The position numbers were made by a program, and so were the translations under genes. Of a stretch of DNA of 6,908 nt, positions 6,829-6,908 are shown piece by piece. Origin of the DNA: Acidobacteriota bacterium (GTDB lineage: Bacteria > Acidobacteriota > Blastocatellia > Pyrinomonadales > Pyrinomonadaceae); assembly GCA_963169175.1 (NCBI GenBank), contig CAUJFK010000290.1:1-6908 (forward strand), given 5' to 3'. Within the stretch, counting starts at the first letter, position 1. The number at the start of each line of letters is the position of its first letter. The notes under the pieces were generated by a model, which ran no database searches, was not told the origin of the DNA, and saw only the letters and a list, made by a program, of their open reading frames with translations.

Positions 6829-6908
6829 TTAGAAGGGAAAGTTGTTTCTCCAGCTGCCGCCGCGCCGATTACTTCGATTGTTGTAACCGTAAACATCCGC
6901 GATCACGT
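6829..6908 (-). CDS. 3' end of an unidentified - strand gene (partial, runs off the right edge)
   Basis: One frame stays open on the - strand from the window edge to a TAA at 6831-6829, giving 25 residues: VIADVYGYNNRSN, then RRGGSWRNNFPF. The other two - strand frames stop early. A strong intrinsic terminator 44 bases after the stop supports a real gene end. The tail is rich in Asn, Arg and Gly with scattered aromatics and ends in Phe. Many outer-membrane beta-barrel proteins end in Phe, but the alternating pattern expected for a last strand is not clear here, and an Arg/Gly-rich unstructured tail is equally possible. I do not recognise the family. The start and at least most of the gene lie outside the window. 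Confidence 0.6.
   Translation of the reverse strand, partial: VIADVYGYNNRSNRRGGSWRNNFPF

Overview
The window looks like ordinary chromosomal housekeeping DNA from a diderm (Gram-negative) bacterium of moderate GC content, estimated by eye at about 54%. The main organism clue is an LpxI-type lipid A enzyme, which implies an LPS-type outer membrane. Two large proteins with Sec-type signal peptides fit an envelope with a periplasm. The gene style (M16 and M28 exported peptidases, LpxI rather than LpxH) would suit an Acidobacteria-like lineage, but that is an impression and not a result.

Layout, left to right. On the + strand: an exported M16 zinc peptidase (125-2896), then a strong intrinsic terminator (2908-2965), then lpxI with a plausible promoter of its own (3066-3881), then a 116-base gap rich in CCGG hairpins, then an exported M28 zinc aminopeptidase with a PA-like insert (3998-5629). 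Between this gene and the convergent rsmI lies a 152-base spacer (5630-5781). Most of it is a 30/30-base imperfect inverted repeat (5651-5725) followed by a second GC-rich hairpin (5732-5767). On the - strand: rsmI (6609-5782), and upstream of it the 3' end of another - strand gene (stop at 6829-6831, running off the right edge) with its own intrinsic terminator (6784-6755).

The genes do not form one obvious pathway. Two are exported metallopeptidases (protein or peptide turnover outside the cytoplasm), one makes lipid A, and one modifies 16S rRNA. The terminator and promoter signals suggest mostly single-gene transcription units. I found no CRISPR array, tRNA, rRNA, insertion sequence, phage gene, toxin-antitoxin pair or defence system. 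The item most worth a second look is the REP-like palindromic spacer between the M28 gene and rsmI. I do not see a new multi-gene system here.
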